Shown: positions 7,159 through 14,939, counted from the first letter of the stretch. The stretch: DNA of 26,290 nucleotides from Collinsella sp. (GCA_022745215.1 JAIIWC010000021.1:1-26290); one strand, 5' to 3'. Made by a program: numbers and translations. The notes: a model not told the origin generated them from the letters alone.

Positions 7159-7716
7159 ATGGTGATTCAAACTGAGCGATTGACGCTCCGTCCGTGGCGC
7201 GAGACGGATGCGGAGAGCCTGTTTACATATGCGAGCGACCCGGATGTGGGGCCGGCTGCGGGCTGGCCGCCACATCGAAGTGTTGAGGAGAGCAGGGAGA
7301 TCATTCGAACGGTCTTTACGGCGCCCCACACCTTTGCTGTTTGCCTTGCCGCGACAGACGAGCCTGTGGGCAGCATCGGGCTCATGCCGCCTCGTTGCGA
7401 GTCGAGCGATCGGAGCGCTGAACTCGAACTCGAGGTGGGGTATTGGGTCGCAAAGCCGTTCTGGGGCCGAGGCTTTGCTCCCGAAGCGGTGCGAGCCATG
7501 CAGCGTTATGCGTTCGAAACGCTTGGCTGCAAGGCACTTTGGTGCGGATACTACGAGGGCAATAGCAAGTCATTACGCGTTCAGCAAAAGTGTGGATTTG
7601 CGCCGCATCACGTTGAGCGCGACGTGCCCTGCGAGCTTATGGGCGATGTGCGTACCGAGTGCTTTACGTATTTGACCTGCGAAGACTGGCGCAGGCAGGC
7701 GGAAGGGGAACGATGA
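7159..7716 (+). CDS. RimJ/RimL-type GNAT acetyltransferase
   Basis: The 185-residue protein opens with TERLTLRPWRETDAESLF, the hallmark of the RimL/RimJ subgroup. The acetyl-CoA segment is VGYWVAKPFWGRGFAPEAVRAM (the Q/R-x-x-G-x-A/G-type loop, here WGRGFA). The ending GYYEGNSKSLRVQQKCGFAPHH is the NxxSxxxxxKxGF signature of the group. Known members acetylate ribosomal protein N-termini or small amines, including some drugs; the substrate here is unknown. The start ATG has GAGG 7 bases upstream. Its stop overlaps the next gene start by ATGA, so the two are translationally coupled. Confidence 0.88.
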   Translation: MVIQTERLTLRPWRETDAESLFTYASDPDVGPAAGWPPHRSVEESREIIRTVFTAPHTFAVCLAATDEPVGSIGLMPPRCESSDRSAELELEVGYWVAKPFWGRGFAPEAVRAMQRYAFETLGCKALWCGYYEGNSKSLRVQQKCGFAPHHVERDVPCELMGDVRTECFTYLTCEDWRRQAEGER

Positions 7717-10205
7717 CGGTGTCGCAACAACCAAGTGCTATCGAGGTGCGCGGTGCACGTGTCCACAACCTCAAGGACATCGATATTGATATCCCGCTGG
7801 GAAAGCTCGTGGGTATTGCCGGCGTATCGGGTTCGGGCAAGAGTTCGCTGGCGCTGGGGGTTCTTTATGCCGAGGGCTCGCGTCGCTACTTGGAAGCGCT
7901 CAGCACCTATACTCGCCGTCGCCTGACACTGGCCGAGCACGCCCAGGTGGATGAGGTGCTGCACGTGCCGGCGGCGCTCGCATTGCATCAGCGCCCCAGT
8001 GTGCCGGGCGTGCGCTCGACCTTTGGTACCATGACCGAGCTCAACAACAGCCTGCGTCTGCTCTTTAGCCGTTGCGCCCATCACGTGTGCCCGCATTGTG
8101 GGGCGCGCGTGGAGCCGAGCCTTAACGTGGCCGCGGGTCTGACGCTTACGTGTCCCGCATGCGGCCGCGAGTTCTACGCGCCGAGTGCCGAGGATTTGGC
8201 TTTCAATAGCGGCGGCGCGTGTCCCACCTGCGGCGGCACCGGTGTCATGCGCGAGGTGGACGAGGCGAGCCTGGTGCCCGACGAGTCAAAGACCATCAAC
8301 GAAGGCGCAGTGCTTCCCTGGGGCACGCTCATGTGGGACCTGATGAAGCAGGTGGCCGGCGAGATGGGTGTGCGCACCGACGTGCCGTTTAACCAGCTCA
8401 CACCTCAAGAGCGCGACATCGTGTTCCATGGTCCGGCGGTTAAGAAGCACATTCTCTACGTTCCCAAAAACGGCGAGGGCGCCACGCCGCTCGACTTCAC
8501 CTATTACAACGCCGTCTATACCGTTGAGAATGCGCTCGCCAAAGTTAAGGACGATAAGGGCTTAAAACGCGTTGCGCGCTTTTTGCGCGAGGGAGCATGC
8601 CGCGATTGCGGCGGCACGCGTCTCTCCGAGGCTGCGCGCCAGCCCCAGGTGCGCGGTATCAATTTGGCGCAGGCGGCTGCCATGACGTTGGGCGAGGCGA
8701 TTGAGTGGGTGCGCGGCGTGCCCGCATCCGTGCCGACCGAGATGCGGCCCATGGCAACGGATATCTGCGATTCGTTTTTGAGCACGGCCCGTCGTCTGGT
8801 CGACCTGGGTCTCGATTACCTTTCGCTCGATCGCGCAGGCGCCACGCTCTCCACGGGTGAGCGCCAGCGTGTGCAGCTCGCCCGCGTGGTGCGCAACCGA
8901 TCGACGGGCGTGCTTTATGTGCTGGACGAGCCTTCGATTGGCTTGCATCCTGCCAATGTCGACGGCTTGGTGGGCGTAATGCGCGATCTGGTGGATGACG
9001 GCAACACCGTGGTCGTTGTCGACCACGATACACGCGTTCTGGCGGAAGCTGACTATCTGGTCGAGATGGGCCCCGTTGCCGGAGCAGGCGGCGGTAATGT
9101 GATCGCCGCTGGTACGGTGGACGAGGTCGAGCAATCGCAGGGCAGCCGCATCGCACCGTTTTTGCGCGCAGACCCCAAGCGCTTGCGGCCGCAGGTGGCT
9201 GACGACGAAATGTTCGACCGGGGCCATATCCGCATGGCGACAGATGCCATCCATACCGTCAAGCCGCTTGAAGTCGATATCCCGCGCGGTCGCTTGGTCG
9301 CGGTGACGGGCGTTTCGGGTTCGGGTAAGACGACGTTGGTGCTCGAGACGCTCATTCCGGCACTCAAGGCGCAGACAGCCGGCGAGCGCCTGCCGGGGCA
9401 CGTGCGTTGGGTCGATGCCGAGGGCATTGCCCGTGCAAATCTGATTGACGCTACGCCCATCGGCGCAAACGTACGCTCGACGGTGGCAACTTATGCCGAC
9501 ATCCATGACGAGCTGCGTCGCGCCTTCGCCCGTACGCCCGAGTCTAAGGCGGCGGGATACAAGGCGGGCGCCTTTAGCTACAACACCGGCGCCTTGCGCT
9601 GCCCTACGTGCGATGGCACGGGTTCGATATCGCTCGACGTGCAGTTTTTGCCCGATGTCGAGATCGTCTGCCCCGCATGCCGCGGCTCTCGCTATGCAGA
9701 CGCGGCTTCGCATATCCATCGCGAGGGCAAGGACGGGAGTCTGCTTACGTTGCCGCAGCTCATGGACATGAGTGTGGACGAGGCCCTCGACGCCACGCTG
9801 GGACTCAAAAAGGTACAGGCGCGCTTGCAGACCTTGCACGACCTGGGCTTGGGCTATCTCACCCTGGGTGAGCCCACACCGGCGCTCTCGGGCGGTGAGG
9901 CTCAGCGTCTTAAGCTTGCGAGCGAGATGGGTCGCGTGCAGGATGATGCCGTGTTCGTGTTCGACGAGCCCACGATCGGCCTTCATCCGCTCGATGTTCA
10001 GGTGTTGCTGAGTGTGTTTGACGGCCTCGTTGCCAAGGGTGCTACAGTTGTCGTGATCGAGCACGACCTCGACCTTATCCGTAATGCCGATTACGTGATC
10101 GACATGGGCCCAGGTGGTGGCGATGCGGGCGGGCAAATCGTCTGCGCCGGCACGCCGGCAGACATCGCGGCCTGCCCCGCAAGCATCACCGGCCGCTACC
10201 TATAA
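7713..10205 (+). CDS. UvrA-like ABC ATPase lacking the UvrB-binding insert
   Basis: The 830-residue protein has the UvrA tandem ABC layout. Walker A motifs GVSGSGKS (37-44) and GVSGSGKT (near 533) are paired with signatures LSTGERQRVQLARV (near 380) and LSGGEAQRLKLASE (near 725). Zinc modules are CPHCG/CPACG/CPTCGGTG (126-176) and CPTCDGTG...CPACRG (near 630-660). Canonical UvrA is about 940 residues. Here the segment after LRLLFSR goes straight into zinc-binding cysteines, with no UvrB-binding domain. That matches class II UvrA (UvrA2/DrrC-like), reported in DNA damage tolerance and self-resistance to DNA-binding drugs. Start ATG 7713 overlaps the GNAT stop. Confidence 0.85.
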   Translation: MTVSQQPSAIEVRGARVHNLKDIDIDIPLGKLVGIAGVSGSGKSSLALGVLYAEGSRRYLEALSTYTRRRLTLAEHAQVDEVLHVPAALALHQRPSVPGVRSTFGTMTELNNSLRLLFSRCAHHVCPHCGARVEPSLNVAAGLTLTCPACGREFYAPSAEDLAFNSGGACPTCGGTGVMREVDEASLVPDESKTINEGAVLPWGTLMWDLMKQVAGEMGVRTDVPFNQLTPQERDIVFHGPAVKKHILYVPKNGEGATPLDFTYYNAVYTVENALAKVKDDKGLKRVARFLREGACRDCGGTRLSEAARQPQVRGINLAQAAAMTLGEAIEWVRGVPASVPTEMRPMATDICDSFLSTARRLVDLGLDYLSLDRAGATLSTGERQRVQLARVVRNRSTGVLYVLDEPSIGLHPANVDGLVGVMRDLVDDGNTVVVVDHDTRVLAEADYLVEMGPVAGAGGGNVIAAGTVDEVEQSQGSRIAPFLRADPKRLRPQVADDEMFDRGHIRMATDAIHTVKPLEVDIPRGRLVAVTGVSGSGKTTLVLETLIPALKAQTAGERLPGHVRWVDAEGIARANLIDATPIGANVRSTVATYADIHDELRRAFARTPESKAAGYKAGAFSYNTGALRCPTCDGTGSISLDVQFLPDVEIVCPACRGSRYADAASHIHREGKDGSLLTLPQLMDMSVDEALDATLGLKKVQARLQTLHDLGLGYLTLGEPTPALSGGEAQRLKLASEMGRVQDDAVFVFDEPTIGLHPLDVQVLLSVFDGLVAKGATVVVIEHDLDLIRNADYVIDMGPGGGDAGGQIVCAGTPADIAACPASITGRYL

Positions 10206-10209
10206 GCGG

Positions 10210-10240
10210 ATGTGAAAAAGGGGCAATCCCTTTGTCACAT
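10210..10240. repeat. Stop-codon palindrome family, copy 3, between convergent genes
   Basis: ATGTGAAAAAGGG (10210-10222) pairs with CCCTTTGTCACAT (10228-10240), 12 of 13 pairs. It starts 5 bases after the uvrA-like stop, and its other arm contains the TGA stop of the convergent trmL gene (10235-10237). It could act as a shared 3' end for both mRNAs. Confidence 0.8.
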
Positions 10241-10834
10241 TCCCGGAAAGCCTGTTTGGCGCAGGGCCTCGTAGAGGACGATGGCAGCGCTGTTGGAGAG
10301 GTTGAGTGCGCTGATGCGGTAGTCGTCCGGGTCGACGAAGTTGCCGCAGATATCCTGCCGAAGGATGGCTTCGTGGTCGTCCTCGGTATGCCCGAGCGAT
10401 TCCTCGTGGGCTTCCCATGCCTCGGCGTTGTCAAGCGAATCGCAATCGCGCAGCATCGGGATGCGCTCGCAGCGCTCGGGCGCCGCGGCGAGCAGCTCCT
10501 CGGGAATGCCCGAGCTCTCGCTGCCAAAGACCAGGTAGTCGCCATCGCGGTAGGTACTCTGCGCATAGGTTCGGCGCGCCTTTTTGGTCAGCAGATGCAG
10601 GCGCTCGTCGGCGGGGGAGAGGCCGTTGCGCGCAAGGAAATCCTCCCAGCCGGCATAGGTCGTCACGTCCAAGTTTTGCCAGTAGCCCAGACCGGCGCGA
10701 CGTACCGTCTTGTCATCGAGCGAAAAGCCCAGTGGCTCCACCAGATGCAGATGGGCGCCGGTGACCACGCAGGTACGGCCGATATTGCCCGTATTGGCCG
10801 GAATCTCGGGTGCATACAGCACGATATTGAACAT
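10235..10834 (-). CDS. trmL: tRNA (cytidine/uridine-34 2'-O)-methyltransferase, TrmL/SPOUT, with insertion
   Basis: The 199-residue protein shows the SPOUT trefoil-knot signatures: LYAPEIPANTGNIGRTC (7-23), VFGSESSGIPEELL (102-115), RIPML (124-128) and ISALNLSNSAAIVLYEALRQ (174-193). TrmL methylates the wobble-base ribose of tRNA-Leu isoacceptors. Usual length is about 155-165. The excess is one acidic segment, roughly residues 129-172, inserted between RIPM and the SLNLSN motif at the cofactor knot. Start ATG 10834 is preceded by AAGGAG. The gene stands alone after a terminator and ends in a stop-codon palindrome. Confidence 0.88.
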   Translation of the reverse strand: MFNIVLYAPEIPANTGNIGRTCVVTGAHLHLVEPLGFSLDDKTVRRAGLGYWQNLDVTTYAGWEDFLARNGLSPADERLHLLTKKARRTYAQSTYRDGDYLVFGSESSGIPEELLAAAPERCERIPMLRDCDSLDNAEAWEAHEESLGHTEDDHEAILRQDICGNFVDPDDYRISALNLSNSAAIVLYEALRQTGFPGM

Positions 10835-10858
10835 GAATCTCCTTGGCTCAGAACGAAA

Positions 10859-10889
10859 AACCACCACGAAGGGTACCTTCGTGGTGGTT
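10859..10889 (-). terminator. Strong terminator after the CobW-like gene
   Basis: A perfect 14-bp stem (AACCACCACGAAGG and its complement) around a 3-base loop is followed on the minus strand by TTTTTC. It lies 41 bases beyond the CobW-like stop and just upstream of trmL, so it insulates the two. Confidence 0.92.
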
Positions 10890-10929
10890 AGGCGGTTACG
10901 TGGGCGGAAAAATGCCCGCTTGGATAAAC

Positions 10930-12060
10930 CTAGGCGCGGTGCCAGTCGGTCAGGCAGGCATCGAGGGAGGCGATGAGCGCATCCTTGTCCATGTGACGGC
11001 CGATGATGCACAGGCTCGTCATGCGGTCGCCCGTCTCGTCGTCCCAAATCTGCATGATTTCGGGGTTCTCGTCGATGATCTTCTGCTTCTCGCCCTCGGG
11101 CGCCGAGTCGACAAACAGACCGTTCTCCATCAGGCGCATCTGGTGGCCGGCCTGTTCGAACATGTAGCACATGTCGGGATCGCCGGTCTGCCACAGCGGA
11201 CCCTTGACGCGAATGACCTCGTCGGGCCACTCCTGCTCAACAAAATCGGTGAACTTCTGCAGGTCAAACGGCTTACGGCGCGAGTACACAAAGGTCTCGA
11301 TGTCGTACTCGAGCACCTCAGGGTCGTCGTGCTCCTCGGGATGCTCCATGGCCTCGATCCAGGCGGCGGAGTTGTAGGCGCGCATAAAGTCGAAGCGGTC
11401 GGTATCGAGCAGCTCCTCCATGGGGACCTCGCCGTTTTGAGCCTCGACGATCACGGCGTCCTTCTGCAGGCTGCGCACGATGGCCTTGAGCTCGGCGATC
11501 TGCTCAGGCGTCACGGTATCGGTCTTGTTGAGGATCAGCGTGGAGCAGAACTCGATCTGCTGGATGAGCAGGCTTTCGATGTCGTCCTCGTCGATATCCT
11601 CGGCCAGCAGGTCGCGACCGCCGTTGAACTCGTCGTACATGCGGGCGCAGTCGACCACAGCCACGATGTTGTCGAGCGCAAGCTTGGGCTCGCCGCCCAC
11701 CTTGGCCTCGTCGCAGAAGCTCGAGATGGTGTAGGCGATGGGGATGGGCTCGCAAATGCCCGAGGCCTCGATGATGATGTAATCGAAGTCGCCCGAATCG
11801 GCAATGCCCTGCAGCTGGTTGGCCAGGTCGTCCGAAAGCGTGCAGCAGATGCAGCCGTTGGTGAGCGGGATGAGGTCGTCGGTCTCGGAAAGGCCGCCGT
11901 CGGCGATAAGGTTGGCGTCGACGTTGATCTCGCCGATATCGTTGACGATCACGGCGGCGCGGATGCCGCCGTCGTTAGCGAGGATGTGGTTGAGCAGCGT
12001 GGTCTTGCCGGCACCGAGGTATCCGGTAAGCATGATGATCTTCACGGGTTTGTTGGGCAT
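10930..12060 (-). CDS. CobW/COG0523 GTP-dependent metallochaperone
   Basis: The 376-residue protein has Walker A GYLGAGKT (13-20). The metal-binding signature GCICC (69-73) is the CxCC hallmark of COG0523. IIEASGICEP and LNKTD (guanine specificity) follow, then a CobW C-terminal domain (near residues 245-365, FVYSRRKPFDLQKFTDFV). Members deliver zinc, cobalt or iron to client enzymes; the metal here cannot be told. Start ATG 12060 has AAAGGAGGG 4 bases upstream; an in-frame ATG at 12081 has no such site. No zinc-repressor box was obvious upstream. A strong terminator follows. Confidence 0.9.
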   Translation of the reverse strand: MPNKPVKIIMLTGYLGAGKTTLLNHILANDGGIRAAVIVNDIGEINVDANLIADGGLSETDDLIPLTNGCICCTLSDDLANQLQGIADSGDFDYIIIEASGICEPIPIAYTISSFCDEAKVGGEPKLALDNIVAVVDCARMYDEFNGGRDLLAEDIDEDDIESLLIQQIEFCSTLILNKTDTVTPEQIAELKAIVRSLQKDAVIVEAQNGEVPMEELLDTDRFDFMRAYNSAAWIEAMEHPEEHDDPEVLEYDIETFVYSRRKPFDLQKFTDFVEQEWPDEVIRVKGPLWQTGDPDMCYMFEQAGHQMRLMENGLFVDSAPEGEKQKIIDENPEIMQIWDDETGDRMTSLCIIGRHMDKDALIASLDACLTDWHRA

Positions 12061-12146
12061 GTGCCCTCCTTTGTTAGACATGGCTTACAGTTGAATCTTA
12101 TGCCAAACGCCTGCTCTTATACCCACGCGCCGGCAAATAACACAGG

Positions 12147-12488
12147 CTACTCCCAGGCTCCCCATACATCGGGGCAATAACCGACGGTGGCCTTTTTGCC
12201 GTTACGCACGATGGGCTCGGCTAGAACCTGCTGGTTCTCGAGCAGCTTGTCGAAGCGCTGGCTGGGGGTAAGGTGCTGGATGAGCGCGAGCGTCTCTTCG
12301 TCCTTGGCTTTGGGGTTGAGCAGCTTGTCGATGCCGCCGACCGCCTGCATCACGCTCGTGAGCTCGCCCTTGCTCATCTCCTTTTCCTTAAGGTCAATAA
12401 ACTGCACCTTAATGCGACGCTCCTTAAAATAGCGCTGGGCCTTCTTAGTGTCGAAGGACTTTTTGGTGCCGAAGATTTGCACGTTCAT
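12147..12488 (-). CDS. ArsC/Spx-family thioredoxin-fold protein without the usual cysteine
   Basis: The 113-residue product begins MNVQIFGTKKSFDTKKAQRY and ends EPIVRNGKKATVGYCPDVW, the frame of the ArsC/Spx/YffB family. Such proteins reduce arsenate or act as redox-sensitive RNA polymerase partners using a cysteine in the first loop (G-x-K-x-C). Here that position, residue 11, is serine (TCC codon). The only cysteine left is Cys105, while the conserved RP-x-V-type strand (EPIVRNG) remains. Either the chemistry has changed or the protein has a structural or regulatory role. Start ATG 12488 has no strong Shine-Dalgarno and lies just after a stable hairpin (12498-12519). Confidence 0.8.
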   Translation of the reverse strand: MNVQIFGTKKSFDTKKAQRYFKERRIKVQFIDLKEKEMSKGELTSVMQAVGGIDKLLNPKAKDEETLALIQHLTPSQRFDKLLENQQVLAEPIVRNGKKATVGYCPDVWGAWE

Positions 12489-12497
12489 ATCTATGTT

Positions 12498-12519
12498 CCG
12501 CCGTTCTAACGAACGGCGG
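12498..12519. promoter_or_regulatory. Perfect 9-bp hairpin at the arsC-like start
   Basis: CCGCCGTTC, loop TAAC, GAACGGCGG. It lies 9 bases upstream of the minus-strand start codon of the ArsC-like gene, so it would fold in the mRNA over the region where a ribosome binding site is expected. No T-run follows on either strand, so regulation of translation is a better guess than termination. Confidence 0.5.
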
Positions 12520-12663
12520 TCACCTCGACGCTGCAAAGCCATCTGATGGGCAATCTGCCTTTCAATCGTCGGGCGCGGGCAAAAGCCCAGCGCCCTCCTC
12601 TTTCAAGGCACCTTGCCTCATCAGCTGGCTTTTCGCTCACATTGATAGAACTTCGAGGTGACC
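12518..12663 (-). ncRNA. Candidate structured RNA: nested 146-base foldback
   Basis: The outermost arms 12518-12528 and 12653-12663 are perfect 11-bp complements (GGTCACCTCGA). Inside them, in order, are AAGCCA/TGGCTT and CTGATG/CATCAG (12536-12548 with 12619-12631, one mismatch), GGCAA/TTGCC, GCCTT/AAGGC, and GGGCGC-GGGC with GCCC-A-GCGCCC closing a 4-base loop (12571-12595). Every level pairs in the right order with small internal loops, and there is one large asymmetric bubble (7 versus 22-24 bases). The region lies between the flavodoxin-like stop and the ArsC-like start, both minus strand, and encodes no protein. The strand is assumed from the neighbours. I do not recognise the family; a foldback mobile element is the alternative. 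Confidence 0.5.
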
Positions 12664-12673
12664 ACCGCTGGAC

Positions 12674-13297
12674 TTATCGAATGAAGTTGGTGCGCTCGCG
12701 ATCGGCTTCGGGGGCTTCGATGCCGGCGGCCTGTCCTGCCTCGATGCAGCGCAGGAGCCATGCCGTGTTTTTGCCGATGTTTCGCATGGTAGCAAGGCCC
12801 TCGGCGTCCTGGGCGGCCTCGCCCGGCATGGCGCCAAAGACGTTGTTCCAATAGGTGGAGGCGACCACGGGCATCTGGTTGATGGTGAAGTATTTATTGA
12901 GTACATCGAAGGTGGTCGACGTGCCGCCGCGGCGGGCAACGGCGACCGCGGCGCCCGGCTTGTGCGCAAAGGCCTGGCTACCAGCATAGAATGCGCGGTC
13001 GAGGGCCGAGAGGATGCGACCGCTGGGATGCGCATAGTAGACGGGCGAGCCAAAGACAAAGCCATCTGCCTGTTCGGCAGCAGCGATCAGCTCGTTGACC
13101 ACGTCATCGTCAAAGGTGCAGCGACCGCCAAGCTTGCCGCACTGGCCGCAACCGATGCAATCGCGAATGGGCTTGGCGCCCAGCTGGAACACCTCGGTAT
13201 CGATGCCCTCGGCATGCAATTGCTCGGCGACCTCGGCGAGCGCGCGGGCGGTGTTGCCGTTTGCCTTGGGGCTGCCATTGACCAAAAGAACCTTCAT
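12674..13297 (-). CDS. Flavodoxin-fold NAD(P)H-dependent oxidoreductase, iron-sulfur flavoprotein-like
   Basis: The 207-residue protein starts MKVLLVNGSPKANGNTARAL, the FMN phosphate loop (GSPKANGNT, 8-16). GFVFGSPVYYAHPSGRILSALDR forms the flavin isoalloxazine loop. Cysteines at 47, 50, 53 and 60 (C-x2-C-x2-C-x6-C) fit the compact motif of iron-sulfur flavoproteins (C-x2-C-x2-C-x4-7-C); whether a cluster forms is unproven, since related flavodoxin_2 proteins keep some of these cysteines without one. Start ATG 13297 follows GGGAG; a GTG directly before is less well spaced. GATAAT at 13340-13335 (minus strand, preceded by TGC) is a possible -10 element. A large foldback follows its stop. Confidence 0.82.
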   Translation of the reverse strand: MKVLLVNGSPKANGNTARALAEVAEQLHAEGIDTEVFQLGAKPIRDCIGCGQCGKLGGRCTFDDDVVNELIAAAEQADGFVFGSPVYYAHPSGRILSALDRAFYAGSQAFAHKPGAAVAVARRGGTSTTFDVLNKYFTINQMPVVASTYWNNVFGAMPGEAAQDAEGLATMRNIGKNTAWLLRCIEAGQAAGIEAPEADRERTNFIR

Positions 13298-13371
13298 CAC
13301 AAACTCCCTCTGCTGTTGGTGACTTCTGCAGAGGATTATCGCACGATGGGGGAGGCGGTGCGGGCGCGGTG

Positions 13372-14901
13372 CTAATCCAGTTTGGTACCTGGCACCTGCA
13401 CGGCTTTCCCGAGCAACACTTTGAGCTCGTTCAAAATGGAAACAGGCTGTCGATCGACAGCGTCCAGATGAAGCGTCGCCACACGAATGGGCGGCTGATA
13501 TTCAAGCGAGCCGATGAGCACGGGAGAACCCAAGAACCGTTCGATTTCGTCTGCGATCGCGTCGGTCTCTTCGGGATTGAATTCGTCGAAAAGCGCCACG
13601 AACATCGGTCCCGTCGAACGGAACAGACGACCCTTGCCGCGCGAACAATCCATGAGGCAGGCGGCGCTCTCCGCCAAAACGCGGTCGCCTGCATCAAAGC
13701 CAAAGCGGGCATTGACCTGAGCGATATCGTCGATTTTAATGGCGACCAAGCCCGCCTTGCGCGCGACGCGACGCATTTCGCCAATGGCGTTGACCAGGGC
13801 GTGGATGTCGCCCAGGCCGGTCACGGAATCAGTCGTATCTGCCAAGCTGCGGTTGATAATCATGCCCACGTACATGTTGGGCTCGGTATCGGTGCCGTCC
13901 AAGCGGTAGCCCGTGCAGTCGCAAAGCACGTATGCTTCGGTGGCATCCATCACGCGATACTGCATGTAGTGGAAGTGCCACGTACCGTTTATCACCATAT
14001 CGAGCTCGGCGCGTACGTTGTTGCGGTCCTCGGGGTGAACGCGGGCAAGCCACAAGTCGAGTGAGTTAAAAGGATGCTGGGAGGGCAGGTCAAAATCGCG
14101 TACGGCATTAACCGACCATTGCGATTCGCCCGTATCGAGATTGAGGATAAACGGATAGCGCGTCTCGGAGCTCATAGAGATCGCTTGGAATACGCGGTCG
14201 TTGCACGGAAGCTGCTCGGCAATTGGGTGTGGCGGCGCGTCATTGTCTTTCGGTTGCTGCACACGATGCATAAGCTTATAGCGATACATCTTGCGATCGG
14301 CATCCATCGTCATCTGGCGACGCGTGTCGCCGGCAAGTGGATTGACGCGCGAGCAGCCAAAGCTAAAGCTAGCGATCATGGGCGCCTTTCCGTCTGATGT
14401 TGCCTCGACAAGATCGGTGCGTGTCCGCTCCAAGCGCTGCTCGAGCTCGGCTTCGCCTGTCGTGGGGGACACGAGTACAAATTCATCTCCACCGATACGG
14501 AACAGCATTTCATCGTGCTCCATTGCCTCGGTGAGCGCGCGGCAGATGCCCAGAATATAGCGGTTGCCTTCGGCGTGGCCAAACTTATCGTTGCAGTGCT
14601 TAAGGTGGTCGATGTCAATATAGGCGCAGGTGAAGGGGTCGCCTTTGCGCCAGAGCTGCTCGACGTGACGGTCGAGTCCGCCGCGGTTGCCCAAGTTGGT
14701 GAGCGGATCGATATAGGCGTTGCACTCAAGCAGCTGGCGCTCTTGTTGCAGGATGGCATGCGTCTTTTGCAGTTGCTCACCAACGGCGCGTAGCTCAGCA
14801 GGCAGCGCGGAAACATCGAGTTCGGCGGTCGAGACACCATTCGCAAGTCGCTGAAGATAGGCAATAATCGATTGCTCGCCCAAGCGATATGACTCGTTCA
14901 T
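13372..14901 (-). CDS. Diguanylate cyclase: GGDEF, PAS-like, degenerate GGDEF
   Basis: The 509-residue soluble protein has an N-terminal helical segment (1-60), a first GGDEF domain (about 62-215) with intact RIGGDEF (135-141) and metal-site YIDIDHLKHCND, a PAS-like domain (about 238-345), and a second GGDEF fold (about 358-505) whose active-site loop has decayed to RSTGPMF (428-434). The intact domain should make cyclic di-GMP from GTP. The RxxD inhibitory site normally found just before GGDEF is absent (EAMEHDEML), so product inhibition may be lost. There are no membrane helices. Start ATG 14901 follows AAGGAGG. The next gene upstream (minus strand) is a paralogue with the same domain order. 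Confidence 0.88.
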   Translation of the reverse strand: MNESYRLGEQSIIAYLQRLANGVSTAELDVSALPAELRAVGEQLQKTHAILQQERQLLECNAYIDPLTNLGNRGGLDRHVEQLWRKGDPFTCAYIDIDHLKHCNDKFGHAEGNRYILGICRALTEAMEHDEMLFRIGGDEFVLVSPTTGEAELEQRLERTRTDLVEATSDGKAPMIASFSFGCSRVNPLAGDTRRQMTMDADRKMYRYKLMHRVQQPKDNDAPPHPIAEQLPCNDRVFQAISMSSETRYPFILNLDTGESQWSVNAVRDFDLPSQHPFNSLDLWLARVHPEDRNNVRAELDMVINGTWHFHYMQYRVMDATEAYVLCDCTGYRLDGTDTEPNMYVGMIINRSLADTTDSVTGLGDIHALVNAIGEMRRVARKAGLVAIKIDDIAQVNARFGFDAGDRVLAESAACLMDCSRGKGRLFRSTGPMFVALFDEFNPEETDAIADEIERFLGSPVLIGSLEYQPPIRVATLHLDAVDRQPVSILNELKVLLGKAVQVPGTKLD

Positions 14902-14939
14902 GATGAATAACCTCCTTGGGCAGAACAATGGTTTGTATC

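Noticed and set aside
8562..10136. Long open frame of 524 codons on the strand opposite the uvrA-like gene
   Set aside because: High GC at third positions of the real gene removes stops on the other strand; the translation is rich in His, Arg and Gln with no recognisable domain. The same applies to the long antisense frames at 4466-5476 and 297-1007, and to the plus-strand frame at 10843-12180 opposite the CobW-like gene.
12061..12146. Possible zinc-repressor box upstream of the CobW-like gene
   Set aside because: No TGATAATCATTATCA-like palindrome is present; only a weak TAAGAT -10-like hexamer was seen.
12601..12624. Hammerhead-ribozyme-like core (CTGATGA ... GAAA) on the minus strand of the foldback
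   Set aside because: Two extra bases (TT) separate the stem II closing pair from GAAA, and no proper stem I/III arrangement with a cleavage triplet was found; the match is probably chance within the stem.
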